From positions 19,223,843 through 19,285,000 of the forward strand of contig NC_049992.1 in NCBI RefSeq assembly GCF_000003815.2: 61,158 nucleotides of DNA. The letters are read 5' to 3'. Below the pieces are notes generated by a model. The model was not told the origin of the DNA. It did no database searches and saw nothing but the letters and a program-made list of their open reading frames with translations. This DNA comes from Branchiostoma floridae. Lineage: Eukaryota; Chordata; Leptocardii; Amphioxiformes; Branchiostomatidae. This document shows positions 1-13,700 of the stretch, one piece after another; the stretch's first letter is position 1, and every line of letters starts with the position of its first letter. A program made the position numbers and the translations under genes.

Positions 1-1559
1 TGACAAAATAGAAAGCCCGATAAAAACGACTAAAAAAACGCTTAAAAAACAGCCGGAGCCTAAACCTCTGCTTGGAGAGTAGTTTTGAGTGGCCAGCGCG
101 TTTTTCCGAATTCCACCGCGAAATAAAAGCACCAGGAACGTTTCTGCATTTTACAGTATCTTAGTGGCTTTCTATTTTACTGCAGCGATCTTATGTATCT
201 CGTGATCTGGGCATGCTATGGCATAGCCTAAGGTCCTGACTTTTTGCCCATGTTCTAATACAGTGTCTGTTTATGGAAATTGGACACAACCCCATCATGA
301 AATAAGACATGCTGAATAGTAGCTCATTGTACTGTTTACTCTCTACGAGCTTATTCTGAAGGTCGTTTCCTTTTCGAGGAAAAAGCTTAAGTGATGATCA
401 GAATAATGATAACTTGTCTGTATAACCCGAGGCTGATGGTTCACAGTGATTTAGTCACTGACACTGTTCTAGCTGAGAGCCACAAAATCTTCCAACAACA
501 CCAAGCTACCAGAAAAAAAGCTTAACACACGTTAAACATATAAGTCGGAAGTTTCGTTCCTGTACTACAAAATGATAACATACGGATTTCATTTATATTT
601 AGGCGTGATGATTTTGTTGTCTTTCAAGAAGACAGTACTATACTACTCCACGTGTAAATCTCCGCAAACTTATTTTTGCTGTCAGTCCTTTCCTCCAGCC
701 TAAACAAAGGCCTCGGGTTAACATTTTAGAATCCAAACAATTTGGTAGTTACGCTCTGTTTTCAGATCGAATCCAATTTCTAGTGACAAAAAAACAAGCA
801 AGAGACACGTGGTATGATAAGAAAACGTCAAGTAAGTAGTGAAAATGGTGAACTTTTAAATGTTCCACAGAGTCTATTGTTGAGGCTACGTTCCCTTGTC
901 AGGCAAGGGGTCATTCACATGGACCTCGGTCTTTTGTTTGAGCCATTTCTGCTGCCCTGAAGCCATTTTCAGGCTCAACTACTCGTGTTATGGTTGACGA
1001 TGGGCGAATGATTTGCCTACGCCTGCGAAGATCTACAAATTAAATTTCCAAGCAGATGTCGGGGTAAAAAAAATCGTGTTTGAACGTCGTTCTCACTTTA
1101 TTCTTTTATCATTCTAATAGTTACTCAGCTGGAGAAGCTAGTGAATTTAAGACGAGCATCTTAACATCTGCTTAGAGATTAAAGATCGTTATCGAGATTA
1201 TACTAAATTCATAATCCACAAAATGAATCTTGCATGTCATGTCATGTTTAAGATGTACAGCTTTTGTCTTAGATATCAAGTGACTTAAAAGCAAGGTTTA
1301 ATGCAGTCATCCATCATCTCTTGGTCGGTGTCAGGTAGAATGTATTACTTACATCATTCATATGAGCTGAAAATTTACGGGACTTCCCCCAACTCATTTG
1401 CATAGGTGATACACAATGAAACGATTCGACGTCATCTGTCTGTCTTCACAGAGGACAAAGACACAAGCACGGCCTATGTTTTAATATTCACAATTACCGT
1501 ATCTACCTGATTTCCGATAGGCTAACATATCTCTCTATATGGCGAACACAGTGTTTTTT
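1..1559. other. No gene recognised; AT-rich flank
   Basis: No exon with recognisable domain similarity is visible on either strand. The stretch is AT-rich, and its middle part (about 440-1250) belongs to a dispersed repeat family listed separately. It lies upstream of the CpG-richer block at about 1600-1750 that carries the proposed start exon, so it may include promoter sequence; no convincing TATA box or other element was picked out. Confidence 0.5.
440..1250. repeat. Dispersed repeat family D, copy 1
   Basis: This stretch shares blocks with 1890-2700, 15236-16250 and 16375-17345, including a TTTCCTCCAGCCTAAACAAA-like segment (685-705) and a later block ending in GAGGCTACGTTCCCTTG. Copies are diverged and no inverted ends or reading frame are evident, so the type of element is unknown. 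Boundaries are approximate. Confidence 0.55.
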
Positions 1560-1754
1560 CTCAGAAAACACGCCCCTTTTGAAAAGTGTTCAACTATCCA
1601 AGAGATAAGATAGTAGCCCGTCGCGCGAGCTCTCACTCTGGACAGCGGCGCACTTGAGTTCGCAGGCTGAGACAGTGTCGGTACCAGTCCGGCAATACGA
1701 TCGGGCGCGTGCCCTGACAGCAGTACCTCCAGCGCGAGACAACTTCAGCATGAA
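1560..1754 (+). CDS. Gene A exon 1: 5' UTR and start codon
   Basis: A CpG-rich block inside AT-rich DNA ends with ATG at 1750-1752, two more coding bases, and a consensus donor (ATGAA|GTAAGT, donor at 1755). The exon therefore ends in phase 2. Joined to the exon at 4158, which needs phase 2, it gives a reading frame starting [12 protein letters not shown], a good eukaryotic signal-peptide start. That exact phase fit, not the short coding part, is the reason for calling it. The transcription start is not visible; 1560 is only the left edge of the GC-rich block. Confidence 0.55.
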
Positions 1755-4700
1755 GTAAGTCTTACTTAATCCACGAGTCCTGATTGAAACTTTCCATCTG
1801 TACATGTATATAACCTGAATTTATCTAGTTTTCTAATTGTAATCATTCAAAATGTAAAAAAATTCTACTGTTCTCTCTCGTCATGGTGACGCAGACGTAT
1901 GCTTCTCCTTGTATCTACAGTAGGCGTAGAGGGAACTGTACGTGTAGCTTTCTGTGTGCAAAGAAATTTCGGCGATATCGTCGTGGATGAGTGTTTAAAA
2001 CACCTGAAACCCTTTTACCCAGGGCGCACACGTCTACCCTATACCCAGCTCACTTCACTCCGAGCGTACGCTGTCATCAGAAAAACTCAAACGCAGGCCA
2101 AATATATGACTAGCGAGTTTTCTTCCTTCAATGTGCTTATAGCATCGTGGAGATTTTGATTGAACGTTAAAAGAGTAATGATTTCGTTGATTAGAGAATA
2201 CATCCTCATATACGGCAAACTTATTTTTTCTGACAGTCGTTTCCTCTAGCCTTGACAAAGGCCTCCCTTCGACATATCAGAATCTTCATTTTTCCTAGAT
2301 CCTCTCTGTTTTCTGACCAAAGCCAATTTGTAGTGATCAACAAATGACGGACAGAAAACAAACAGGTCCTGGAGACGCAGTTTTATAGAAAAATAGCAAG
2401 TAACTTTAGGGTGATTACATTTCGAACGTCCCACAAAGTCTGCAATTGAGGCTATGTTCCGCTGACTAGTAATTCTTCATTCACGTACACAATGATTTGT
2501 CTTTTGTCTACTGAGCCTTGACTGCTGCCCTGGAGCCATTTTAATTTTAAACTCTACTACTCAGGTCACAGGTGAAGATGGGCGAAATCTTCGTCTTTGT
2601 CTGCTATAAGGAAACGATTAACAAGATAACGAAATCTCTTAGTAGATCTCTGGCTGGAAAATTATTTGCATGAACTTTAATCTTTCGTTTCTGCAAACAG
2701 CCAGGTCGCGCCCCGGTTATACCCTTGTCACATTTGGAAAAAATCGATCGGACGACGATTCTGCGGCCATCGCCCGGGTCTCGTTTATGATAATAACTTT
2801 ATGCACAGCAATTGTACAAGGTACAAAGTATAGCTTATAATGCAACTGGGACGGTTTTCAGGTGAAAAATACGCACAACCCTCTGTCGATCTTAAATATG
2901 GCCGATCTTCTATCGATACGCCAAAAGATCGGGATAATGTGACAGGGGTATTAGGAAATTTGACGTAGGCCTAACGTAAGCTTGTTGTTATACCCCCCTC
3001 ACATTAAGCGAAAGTCGATCGGAAGACTAGTATACGAGCTCTAAATGACATTTTCTTGAGTAAGACGTCCGGTGTTCTCACGATCATCTTGCGTTTTTTA
3101 GGGATCGCCGGCGGTTTTCAGGGGTCGTACGATGGTCGCGGTGCAGCGAAACATGTTCTTAACATAAGCGACAAGTCGCACGAGATCTCTGAGATCGCAG
3201 AGCTCGTTACCGAGTCGCAAATCGTGCGTGCGAATCGTTCTTACCTCGCAAGGGTATCGGTCAATAGTCTTGCGTCAATCCAACGATTGAAGACCGATAG
3301 GCGAGCACAGACATAGTTAGCAAACATCGAGCGCAAATCGGATGACGAGCGCCCGTCAGTCGGGAGACATTCGGGCGACGTTCACCCGACTTCCGTTTGT
3401 TTACAAATATTGAATCTCTGGGAATGTGAGGGTTATTCTAACATTGTGGCCCCTGTGGCAGTATGTAGGCTGGCTTTGTGACACACTTTCCTTTCTTGTG
3501 TCATTTCTATTATGCCAGCGCATTCCATTCATTGGTTAAAAAGATTCCAACAACAAAATAAGCAACATTTATTGATCTCTTGCCTTTTTGAGAAACGTTT
3601 TGTGTTGCCTTGTCGGCGTGAAAGAGGTCATGGGAAGTTTATTATCATAGATATATTAATTAACCGTCGATTGCACGAGCCTCGCTTATATGTGAGGGGG
3701 GCAGTTTTTTTGGGAAAAATACGCAAGACCATCTTAAGATCTTAAAATCAGCCGACCTTCCTGCGATCGCGAAGTACGTGCGAAGCTCGTATATAATGTG
3801 AGGGGGGTATTAACGGCTTCGGGTGAGATTCTTTTGTATCGGCACATACCTATCATACTTATCGCTCTGCATAAAGGAGAATCATTATAAGGATCGCACA
3901 TGTCATTCTTTACGTCTCACTAGATTTGACTTTTGCCTAATACACCTCGAAATGTGGACAAGATCCAAAGTGGACAATAATTGGTATCGCACGAGAATAG
4001 GTACCGCTGCGTGTTCTGTTGGTACTCCTTTAAATTAGGACTGTAAAGCAGATTCAAAGCCAGGGTGATCGACAGCTTCGATCTTTCTAACCTGGACTGG
4101 GAATATGACTAACCATATACTAGTAGTTGATACCTGTCTTGATGATTTTATTTTCAGGTTCCTACACCGTGTTTTTGTGTCCCTTTTGATGATGACTACA
4201 CTACTCCTGGAGTCAGATGCATTTTTATGGCCGAGACGACGACGTAACCCAGGTAAAGGCATGGACTGGGCTATAACTTGACAACGCTAACCTTTTGACT
4301 GATAGATATTAACTTACGGTTGATGGCAGGTAAACCATAATCATAACCTGTTACCCCCTTTACATGCACGGGGAAGTTGATGTGTAGTCAGAAGTACTGC
4401 TGTGAGGGCTTTAAAAATTTTTTAACCATAGCCCAAAGTCTTGACGCATGCGATTTTGGCAGAGACCATTTGCATAACGAACAAATCCAGACAATCAGAA
4501 CATCATTTCCAAAAGAAATCTTAACAAAAATTAGGGAATACTATTATTCCTTAATAGTATTCCGTAATAATAATGCTTTACGCCCCTAGTAAGAATGGTG
4601 GTGAATGTTGCGGATATTTTCACCTGGATCAGGGTCTATCAGTAACTCTAGTTTAACTGCATTTTGCACCTCTCATTTTAGGCTGCTCTACACCTCAAAC

Positions 4701-7700
4701 CCCAGCCCACACAACCAGGAGCGGCTGTGCCTCCCCCTACACACACGGGGAGTGTTGCTACTACCGGTGCCGTTCTGGGTACGCTCAAGCCTCCGGTAGT
4801 ACCACCAAGACCTGCTCTAGTGGGCGCTGGACTGGAAGCAACTTGGTCTGTGTGAGAGGTGTGTATCCCACACATTTATTAAGATCACCTGAGAAGGGGC
4901 TGAACGAACAACCTCCATGAAAGACCTCTGTGGAAGAGCTCTTCCATGGAGGTTGCTCGTGCAGCCCTCCAGCTTCACTGACCGAAGTTTTACTCACTAT
5001 GAATACAGACTCGGTTCTCGTCATGTTAAAAAAATAGTTAGCACTCCATGGAGGAGCTTCTATCGAAGCTCTAGGACAAACATACCGCGCGGGAAGGGCT
5101 GAACTAGCAGTTCTACACACTATAAACACAAACACTTGGTTGTCGTCACCTTCATGGAATCATTAGAACCCCATGGAGGATTTCTCGTAGGGGACAAACA
5201 TACCGCGCGGGAAGGGTTGAACAAGCAGCTCTACGCTCTATGATTCCAGACACTTGGTTCTCGTCACTTGAAGAAATTGTGTGGAAGAGCTTTTCTCGAG
5301 AGGGCAAACATACTGGCTGAAATAGCACTATTAGTACAAAACATGGTTCTCGTAAAGGACAAAGATACTAGTATACCGCGTGGGGACCTGAGCAAGTGAC
5401 TCTGTGCACTATCAATGCAGACATTTGGTTCACGTCACCTTCAACACATTGGTGGTAGCGCTCTACGGAGATATCGTAAATGACAAACATACAAATAGCG
5501 GAGAACTGAGCAAGCACCTCTACGTAGTATGAATGTAAACATTTGCTTCACGTCACCTTCAACAAATAAGCCTCGTATTGTAGAAATTCGACAAATAGAG
5601 TCAATCGTACCCTAGGGGAGTCAGCCGGCCAGAAGGATCATTTCCTCACTGGTCCAGTCTCTCAGACGTCTCTATCTCAGATAAGGGCTGATGCTTACTT
5701 CCCCGTCAATTTGTCCAAGCCCAAACCTCGAGCTCTTAGGGTAAAAAAAATCACAACGATAAATTTTGTCTTCATTCTTCAGACGTCCGTCTCGTAGGCG
5801 GAAGCGGCTCTCATGAGGGGAGAGTTGAGGTGCTCCATAACGGTCGATGGGGGACGGTCTGTGACGACTCCTGGGCCATTGATGACGCACGCGTGGTTTG
5901 CCGTCAGCTGGGCTATCCGGGAGCAGATGAGGCAAAGTCCAGAGCCTTCTTCGGCCAAGGTACCGGGCAGATCTGGCTGGATGATGTACGCTGTACCGGT
6001 AGTGAGACGAGCCTTTCCCAATGTAGCCACAGAGGATGGGGCAGTCATAACTGCGTGCACTCGGAGGATGCCGGGGTTGTTTGTACGAGTAAGTAGAACG
6101 CATTTGGATTGGTTTCCGTGTCAAAATTACGTTATAGAACTATACATTGAACTAGAGTTCGGTGACCAAATACCTCCATGAAATATTCAGAGCTGTTGTG
6201 AATTTCAAGCAATTGACTAACACATTAACATAATTTATACATGGTGTTGTTCATCGTTGACTAGTGTACACCTGTCACAATTATAAAATTCCCATCATTA
6301 ATCATTTAGTGGTTTTGCAATTTTACATGAATTATGCAAATAAGTTACTCATTACCATATTTGGTATCTGCTTATGTTCCACTCACAATTAACAAGTGCT
6401 ACATTTATTGAAGTCCAGTTATTGTATACAATGGAATTATACAATATCCTCATCAATTATGCAAATTAAGTCCTCATTTCCATAACATGCATATCATTAT
6501 GAACATCTTTGCCCAAGCTACCTGCATGCCTAAAATGATGCCAATCCGTCAATCCTTTCTGCAGTTATCCTCTTTGGAATGTCTTGACAAAAACGCCCCT
6601 GCAGTTCCGAAATGAAATGTCAGGTGGCTGCAACCTGTCCAACTTTGTCATGACATTGCAAGCTATCTACCAACGAAATGTCAAGACCATATCTCGTCCG
6701 GGACAAGACATACACAGAAAAAACTGCTATGATAGAATATTCTCATTTATTATGCAAATGTACTTCTACTTTGCATAATTAGTATTTATTTTTGTTCAAC
6801 ATTGTGTAACGTATCTGCATACCAAAAATCATGAATATCCGTTGTTCCCTTCTTAAGTTATGGTCTTGAGAAGTTTTTGACAAAAATGACCCTGCTATCC
6901 ACAAACTAGCCGCTAGGGGGGCCACACTTATGTCGCTTATTGCACAGCACAAGAGCTATCTAATGCCTTAAACTCGTGTCGTGACCATAGCTTGTTCAGA
7001 ACAAGAGATAGCGAACCCGGAAGTTGCGCTGCAGTACCGAGGGAAGCCGCTAGGGGGCCCAAAATCTAACTATTTTCAGCTTTTATCACACACTATCAGC
7101 ACACGAAGTATGAAAGCAATCCACTTAGCCATCCTTGAGTTATCTTGTTTACACACAGACACACAGCCAAACGCAGGGTAAAACATAACCTCCATGACAT
7201 GTCCTGGAGGTAATGAACAGAAATATGTTGCAATTATAGTGCTAGCATGGAAAAAGGTAGTGCGTGAGTTGCAACAGCCCTGTATGGGACATTCAGCTTT
7301 CGTGCCTCAATTAGCAAGCTCTAAGCTTTGTTACACTTCGCTGTATCTTCGTAACTCTGCTTATCTCATTATGGCAATATGTCGTTTTTACCTTTCTTTG
7401 TACTTTTATTATCCTTCCTCCCCATCTTTATGCGATTTTAACCCTCTTTAAGTTCAAAGCAACCTGCTATGCGCATTTGTAACCGTGCTCCGATCCTCAT
7501 CATGAATATGTCCCACTTAAAAGTCAAGCCAGCGTTTCCTATCTTCGCACAGCAAGACGTCGATAGTCACCCTTCCCTGTCCAAACTCCAGAACGTGGAT
7601 CCATAAATGACACATTTTGAAAGTGCCAAATAACATTGCACATTTCTACCATAAACCATCAAGATAGGCATGCAGTATTGTAGAGAAACTCCAAATATGT

Positions 7701-10700
7701 CACCGATGTATGAATTCTTCAAACCCTTATTGCGTTTTCCTCCGAGATGATTTTTAAAACAGTACGAGGGGCATTCAATAAGTAATGCCCCTGACCCACT
7801 TCCAGTTGTCTGATCTAAATGAAATTTTGCATGTGTAATGAGTCATATGTCTATGGGTTATGTTGCAAAAAACAGCTCTGAACTAACTGTGGTTACTGAT
7901 TTACTGGTGTTTGAACTGAGTCAGGTGTGAAATGGACCAGGTGTGAAATGGAGCATGTTGAGTGTCGCGCAGTGATCCGGTTTTTGTATTTGAAAGGACG
8001 CACACCAAAGGGGACTTTTGATGAAATGAAAAAAACTTATGGTGATGATGCCCCATCATATGACCTTGTAAAACGCTGGCATCCTGAATTCAAACAAGGT
8101 CGGAAGTCTGTGGAAACAGCTCCCAGACCTGGTCGTCCCTCTTCTGCCATTGATGAGGCATCTGTCGGAGGACCAACCTGGGATGTCCTACAAGAACGGT
8201 GTCCAGAGCTACATCAAATGATGGGAGAAATGCAAAACTCTGGGTGTTTCCTATGAAGAGAAAGACTAATAACTGTGCCAAGTTTCATTAATATCCTGCT
8301 ATGGGAAATGGGTCAGGGGCATTACTTATTGAATGCCCCTCGTAGTTGGTTATAGAGCTTCTCTTCATTTCCATAGGACAACGTTAAAAGTTTCATTTGT
8401 TAGGACTCGGCAGCTGCCAGAAACATGGACACTTACAACTTTCTAGGCCAGACACTACAAGTAGGGAAAGTTTAGCAACAACCAGAAAATTTGACGTCTC
8501 TGGCTGATGTGAGCATTGGTCCTTACTATCCCTGTCATCACCTATTCTGTACCAGGTCAATCCCACACCAGAAAATTAAGATCAATGAATTTTGTCTTTC
8601 TTCAGACGTCCGTCTCGTAGGAGGAGGCGGCTCTCATGAGGGGAGGGTTGAGGTGTTCCATAACGGCCAATGGGGGACGATCTGTGACGACCTCTGGGAA
8701 ATTAATGACGCACGCGTGGTTTGTCGTCGGCTGGGCTATCCGGGAGCAGATGAAGCAAAAAGCAGCGCCTTCTTCGGCCGCGGCACGGGGCAGATCTGGC
8801 TGGACGATGTTGGCTGTACCGGCAGTGAGACGAGCCTTTCCCAATGTAGCCACAGAGGATGGGGCAGTCATAACTGCGGGCACCACGAGGATGCCGGAGT
8901 TTTTTGTACGAGTAAGTAGAATGCCTTTGAAGTGGTTTCCGTAGCAAAACCGGAAGTTGCACAGCAGTACCAAGGGAAGCCGCTAGGGAGCCCAAAATCT
9001 AATCATTTCCAGCTTTCGTCACACTCTACCAACACACAAAGTATGAAACCAATCCATCCAGCCGTTCTTATCTTGTTTACACACACAAACAGACGGACAA
9101 ACGCAGGGTAAAGGGTAAAATATAACCTCCATGACATTTCATGGAGGTAATAAACAGAAATATGTTGCATTGATAGTGCTAGCATGAAAAAAGGTAGTAC
9201 TATATGGCCTCCTTCGGACAATATTGACCATAGTAAACATGAAAAACGGTAGTGCTTGAGTTATAACAGACCTGTATACTTGTGTCATTCAGCTTTCGTG
9301 CCTCAATGGGGAAACTTAGCTTTGTTGTACTTCGCTGTATCTTCGTAACTCTTCCTATCCCAACATGGTAATATCTCGTTTTACCTTTCTTTGCACTTTT
9401 ATAATCCTTCCCCCCCATGTCTTTGTGGTTTTAACCCTCTTAAAGTTGAAAGCAACCTACTATGCGCATTTTTAACCGTTCTCTGATCCTCATCATGGAC
9501 ATGTCCCACTTGAAAGTCAAGACAACGTTACCTCTCTTGGTACAGCGAGGCGTCAATAGTTACGCTTCCCTGTCCAAACTCCAGAACGTGGATCCAGAAT
9601 TGACAATTTGAAAGCGTCAAAAAACATTGCCCGTTTCTCTTATGAACCATCAAGATAGGCATATGGTAGTATAATAGATAAAACAGTAGTAGGCAACACA
9701 AATTCTCTTCATTTCCATAGAAAAACTTTTGTACGTTTCATTTGTCAAAACTCGGCAGCTGCCAGAAACATGAACTAATTTTCTCAAAATGCAACTTTCT
9801 AGGCCAGATACTACAAATATGGCAAGTTTGGCAATAGGCCAGTTAATTTGACGTCTCTAGCTGATCTGAGCATTGGTTCTTACTATCCATATCAATTACC
9901 TATTTTGTACCAGGTCAACCCCACACAGGAAAATTACATTCATTGAATTTGGTCTTTTTTCAGACGTCCGTCTCGTAGGCGGAAGCGGCTCTCATGAGGG
10001 GAGGGTTGAGGTGTTCCAGAACGGCCAATGGGGGACGATCTGTGACGACTTCTGGGACATTAATGATGCACGCGTGGTTTGTCGTCGGCTGGGCTATCCG
10101 GGTGCAGATGAGGCAAACGTCAGGGCCTTCTTCGGCCGCGGCACGGGGCAGATCTGGCTGGATGATGTTGGCTGTACCGGCAGTGAGACGAGCCTTTCCC
10201 AATGTAGCCACAGAGGATGGGGCAGCCATAACTGCCGGCACCACGAGGATGCCGGGGTTGTTTGTACGAGTAAGTAGAATGCCAAAATTACTCCGTAGCA
10301 ATGTACAAAGAATAAACATACTAAATATGTTACAATACTTTTCTGCAAATATAGCGCTAGCAGGGTCCTTTTGTATGCTGACCATACGTCCCATTTTACT
10401 ATATCATATTTTCCATGTCGAAATATCGTTTTAGAAAGTGTCCATCGAACAAACGTAAATATGTACATGTACTCGTTGTGGTAAGGGGGTTGCATAATGT
10501 TCGAACGTTCTGCAGTTTTGTGTATCATAGCAGCATTTCATGTAAAAATGAATGCCAAATATGAACCCTAAATATGAACACAAAATACATGTTATGATAT
10601 AAACTATCAAGATACATGTACTGGGTTAAGCTTAGAGAACCTCTAAATACATGTCACCAAAGTACATTGTATGACCCTTTCAAGCTCATATTGTTTGTAG

Positions 10701-13700
10701 GAAAGGTACATGTATGTATCCTATACATTATAGGTGCAGTATACGTCAGATATGTATATCGTAAACCAGAATGACTTTTGAGTCTTGCAATATGTGAAGA
10801 CTAATCATTGTTTTGCTTGTCGAGAGGAATTGATTTTGGTATTATCAATACGTTTCGCATCACTGTGTGCTAACATTGCCTCACAATGCCGTCGTCCGGA
10901 ATCGATGTGTTTGTTCAGTTGACTGCCTAACACCACCACGAACCCCAGCCTACACCACCAGGACCGGCTGTTCCTCCCCCTACACACACGGGGAGTGTTG
11001 TACATACAGGTGCCGTCCTGGGTACACTCACGTCTACGGCAGTACTACCAAGACCTGTTCTAATGGCCACTGGGATGGAACCAACCTGGTCTGTAGGAGA
11101 GGCATGTATAACACACATTTATTTAGAAGTGAAGTATATGAAGAAATCTCTGGGTTGGCGCAGGGGTAAATCTTATCAAATAATATGCCCACTTTCGTCG
11201 AAAAGACATGATGAGTTGACAAAAGCCAGGACCTTGTTGAGAGCTTTAAAATATGAAAATATGAGTGATTGTTTTGCTTGTTGAGGTGATTATGGCTTCA
11301 TAAATGCGTATTCCATCACCGTGTTTGAAGCATTGACTTACATTGCTGTAGTCAGAAGTTGATGTGAGGGCTTTGAATAAATTCTGATCATAGCCAGCAG
11401 TCTTGACGCATGTAATTTTGACAGTGATCATTTGCATAACGAACAAATCAAGACAATCAGAACATTATTTTCAAAAGAAATCTTTAAAACACCAATATAG
11501 TATTTTTACTATTATGCTGGGCGCCCTGAATGAGAATGGTGGTGACACGTTACGGATATTTTTCACCTTGACCAGGGTCTATCAGTAACTCTAGTTTAAC
11601 TGAATCTGACACCTGTCATTTTAGGCTGCTCTACACCACAAACCCCGGCCCACACCATCAGGAGCGGCTGTGGCTACCCCTACACACACGGGGAGCGTAG
11701 TACCTACAGGTGCAGTACTGGGTACACTCAAGTCTCCGGTAGTACCACCAGGACCTGCTCTAATGGCCATTGGATTGGAACCATCCTGGTCTGTTTGAGA
11801 AGTACGTATCCCACACATTTAAACATATTAAGCTCACCTGCTAAGAGGCTTTGCCGCTTGACGAGCTTTTCAGCACTGGGGTAGCCATGATCTTCAGCCA
11901 GAGACCACCCTACATTGGACGTTTCGTCCCTAGACTATGGTACGCCCTCAGGGTGGGGGACGACAGGAGAGACGTCTCCCTCCCGCCTCATTGCTACTAC
12001 TGCTTTCCCCTAATCTACGCTATGACAATACCGAATTTAAAACAGGAACAAAGACTCCCCAACTTACCAAACCCTACTTGTACTATAGATTATGCAGGCC
12101 AAAAAACAAGTACTAATTAGAATAGTAAAGAAAATAATAATCGTAAAGTAAACACCAAAAATCATAGCAATTGCGTATTTCGTATGGGAGATACAGTGCC
12201 GGAAACGCCTTACGCATAAAATTGCTTTCATTGCTTTAACAAGAAAATCTATATGGAATGTTAGGAACTCTTCAAAGACAGTGTTATTTCCTTTACATGG
12301 TCATTGTGGTGTGTGTGGTCACTTCATCAATAGAACTTCCCAGATGCGACTGCTGTATTTTTCCCCACACAGGGTGGCCAAGGGGCACGTATGGCTTACC
12401 CAGAACGAACACAGGCTGCCCTGAAGCCGCAGGCGTGACCTGGCGATATGGTTACCGTTATCACGACACTGAGGATCGTAACTCCAACAACCATTGGACC
12501 CCAGGACTGCATTTCGATGGCGGCTACTGGCGAAACAACATGTACCAAAAATTTTGCATGAAGGTATGTGAAGATGAAATCTTTATCTCTTGTAAGATTA
12601 TAAAAAAAGGTAAATACAATACAATACAAAGCATGATTTTAAATGTTGATCGTGGGTATACTGGCAAGATATTACACATTTGGCTTTCTTCTTTCTTTAT
12701 CTTATGTCTTGTAAAGTTCCACTTATATATGTGCAAGAAAATAGCATTTCTTCTACCCGATCCAGACATCTTCGTTTCAAGGATATGGGAACTGGCCAAG
12801 TGGTAGCTACTGTATCTTCAAAAGGGATGGCTGTCCGAGTGGTATGTACGTTTATCGTGTGTTTTGTGAGCAAAATCTCCGATTAACTCCGATGAAGCGT
12901 GCCATCATATGCTTCATGTCAAAGACAAAATAAGACAAATGAATTGTTAAACTTTAATCCTAATGTAACTCGAAAACATAATTAAAATGAAATAAGAAAT
13001 GGAAATTTGCATATCAATATGTAAACAGAAAAAGACATAAAGGATTACGTTTCAGACCATGTGGTTTTCTGTTGTGTAGATGGTTTTGAAAGTGGAGATG
13101 GATAATACTGCTCTGAAGTTTGGTAACGAGTTCCACAAGGCTGCGCCGGAAAATGAGAGAGCTCAAGACTTCTTTTTAATTGTATTGCGATATTTCATTT
13201 TTCCAGGTTTCCAGAATGGAGAGGTGTTCTGGGACGATGAAGACAGCTTCAATGGAAACCGTGTGAGTGGCCAACTACCCCATGGGCATTACAATCATAA
13301 TACCTTAATCAGGTATTGCTGCCGTAACGACGGGAGCGCCAACACCTACATCTCTCTTCCCAACCGCAGCCCCTTCTACCTCTTCCGCTACAGACAGGGA
13401 TGTCAGAAGGTGAGGATTGTTTCGGTATACTGTTTATTCCACCACCGTATGGTGTCCAGTTAAGTGTCTTTCCATTTGTTCTGTTCCCATTTTTGTCGTC
13501 TTTCATTTATAGCATTTCCGCTACTTTATTGTTTTCGAAAAGGTTCTTATGTTGTCTATGGATGTATGGTGCATGTTCTAAGTCGCCAGATGGTGCATAG
13601 GACAGCGCCCATCTTGGGTTAAATAGCTCTTGAGCCACACAACTCTGTAGGGGATAGATAGTCTATCGGTGGTTGTGTGTATTCGAATACCTTACTCTTT

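Noticed and set aside
1899-2434. Overlapping open frames on both strands
   Set aside because: They lie in repeat family D, are not kept in the other copies and show no domain or splice signals.
4035-4262. Minus-strand 75-residue frame, also present at 17994-18221
   Set aside because: The two copies match because they are antisense to the duplicated signal-peptide exon, which has proper splice sites on the plus strand.
5672-10528. Long minus-strand and out-of-frame plus-strand frames over the SRCR exons
   Set aside because: Shadows of the GC-rich SRCR exons; only the frame with six cysteines and matching splice phases is kept.
11851-12120. 89-residue plus-strand frame between the CCP and ApeC exons
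   Set aside because: No domain, no matching splice phase, and a GGGACGAAACGTCC-like palindrome suggests repeat-derived sequence.
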